Under the pieces are notes generated by a model. It made no database searches. It saw only the letters and a program-made list of their open reading frames with translations, and was not told where the DNA came from. A DNA stretch of 6,621 nucleotides from UBA9339 sp964535195. GTDB taxonomy: Bacteria; Pseudomonadota; Gammaproteobacteria; UBA9339. Each line of letters begins with the position of its first letter. The first letter of the stretch is position 1. A program made the translations under genes and the position numbers. Positions 6,470 through 6,621 of this stretch are shown here, one piece after another. Location: assembly GCA_964535195.1 (NCBI GenBank), contig CAZHSI010000031.1, forward strand, positions 1-6,621, in the 5' to 3' direction.

Positions 6470-6621
6470 ATGGAATATGTGCTGCAGAAAAATCAGCAAA
6501 AAACCCGCCAAAAATGCGGGTTACAAGGCAGAGGTGTCCGATTTATGCGGCAAGTGCCTGGAACCCCTAAATACCATTGCGATAGACATGTAATAAAAAT
6601 GCTGTTAGAAGGGGTACAGAT
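6470..6621 (+). other. Uncertain open frame running off the right edge
   Basis: From ATG 6470 a frame of at least 50 codons stays open to the window end. It reads MEYVLQKNQQKTRQKCG, and later includes VPGTPKYHCDRHVIKMLL. No ribosome site precedes the ATG, and the minus-strand terminator stem lies inside the frame. The same register is also open on the opposite strand. It may be a chance open frame in non-coding DNA, or the start of a small Gln- and Arg-rich protein. I do not recognise the sequence. Confidence 0.2.
6498..6522 (-). terminator. Intrinsic terminator for minus-strand transcription
   Basis: AACCCGC (6502-6508) and GCGGGTT (6516-6522) form a perfect 7-base stem around a 7-base loop. 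The stem is flanked on the left by A at 6498-6503, which on the minus-strand transcript is a run of six U after a GC-rich stem. There is no T run after the stem on the plus strand, so it does not look like the end of the tnpS-tnpA transcript. It implies a minus-strand gene entering from the right. One minus frame does stop at 6567-6569, about 45 bases before the stem, but too little of it is visible to identify. Confidence 0.6.

Noticed and set aside
6530..6567. A 38-base stretch ending in CCCC that could be the right terminal repeat of the module
   Set aside because: Read inward from 6567 it begins GGGGTTCCAGGC, but it lacks an inner CTAAG-like end and does not match the repeat-like sequence at 10-52. 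No mate was found on the left.
6611..6621. GGGGTAC at the extreme right as the start of another Tn3 end
   Set aside because: Only 7-11 bases are visible, and beyond the shared GGGTA they do not match the left repeat. It is too short to support.
1..6621. CRISPR array, tRNA, rRNA or riboswitch
   Set aside because: No regularly spaced repeats, cloverleaf-like segment or known RNA motif was seen on either strand.

Overview
The window carries the core of a Tn3-family transposon whose cointegrates are apparently resolved by a TnpS/TnpT-type tyrosine recombinase system, like the Tn4651/Tn5041 group. The DNA is AT-rich. The truncated rdgC gene, a family typical of beta- and gammaproteobacteria, points to a low-GC gammaproteobacterial host (chromosome or plasmid). 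The host assignment is inference.

Layout from left to right. Positions 10-52 look like a Tn3-type terminal inverted repeat whose outer end faces right, so its element lies left of the window. It abuts, to the base, the broken end of an N-terminal rdgC fragment (minus strand, to 355). Immediately upstream of rdgC on the same strand, 23 bases away, is tnpT (379-1434), encoding a KfrA_N-type DNA-binding domain followed by a long coiled coil. A 177-base divergent intergenic region (1435-1611) follows. It holds a good candidate recombination core site (two 8-base inverted arms around a 6-base spacer) and a pair of 8-base direct repeats near a possible tnpT promoter. On the plus strand come tnpS (1612-2598, tyrosine recombinase with all catalytic residues), tnpA (2604-5669, 1021-residue DDE transposase) and a 250-residue protein with a DUF7168-like C-terminus (5695-6447). 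These are tightly spaced and probably form one transcript. The last 174 bases hold a minus-strand intrinsic terminator and an uncertain open frame running off the edge.

How the genes work together (family knowledge applied to this sequence): TnpA cuts and joins the transposon ends and produces a cointegrate. TnpS, helped by TnpT bound in the intergenic region, then recombines the two copies of the site to resolve it. rdgC and the DUF7168-like gene look like accessory genes attached to the two arms. rdgC has since been broken, most simply by insertion of a second Tn3-type element. No terminal repeat pair for the tnpT-tnpS-tnpA element itself could be identified inside the window.
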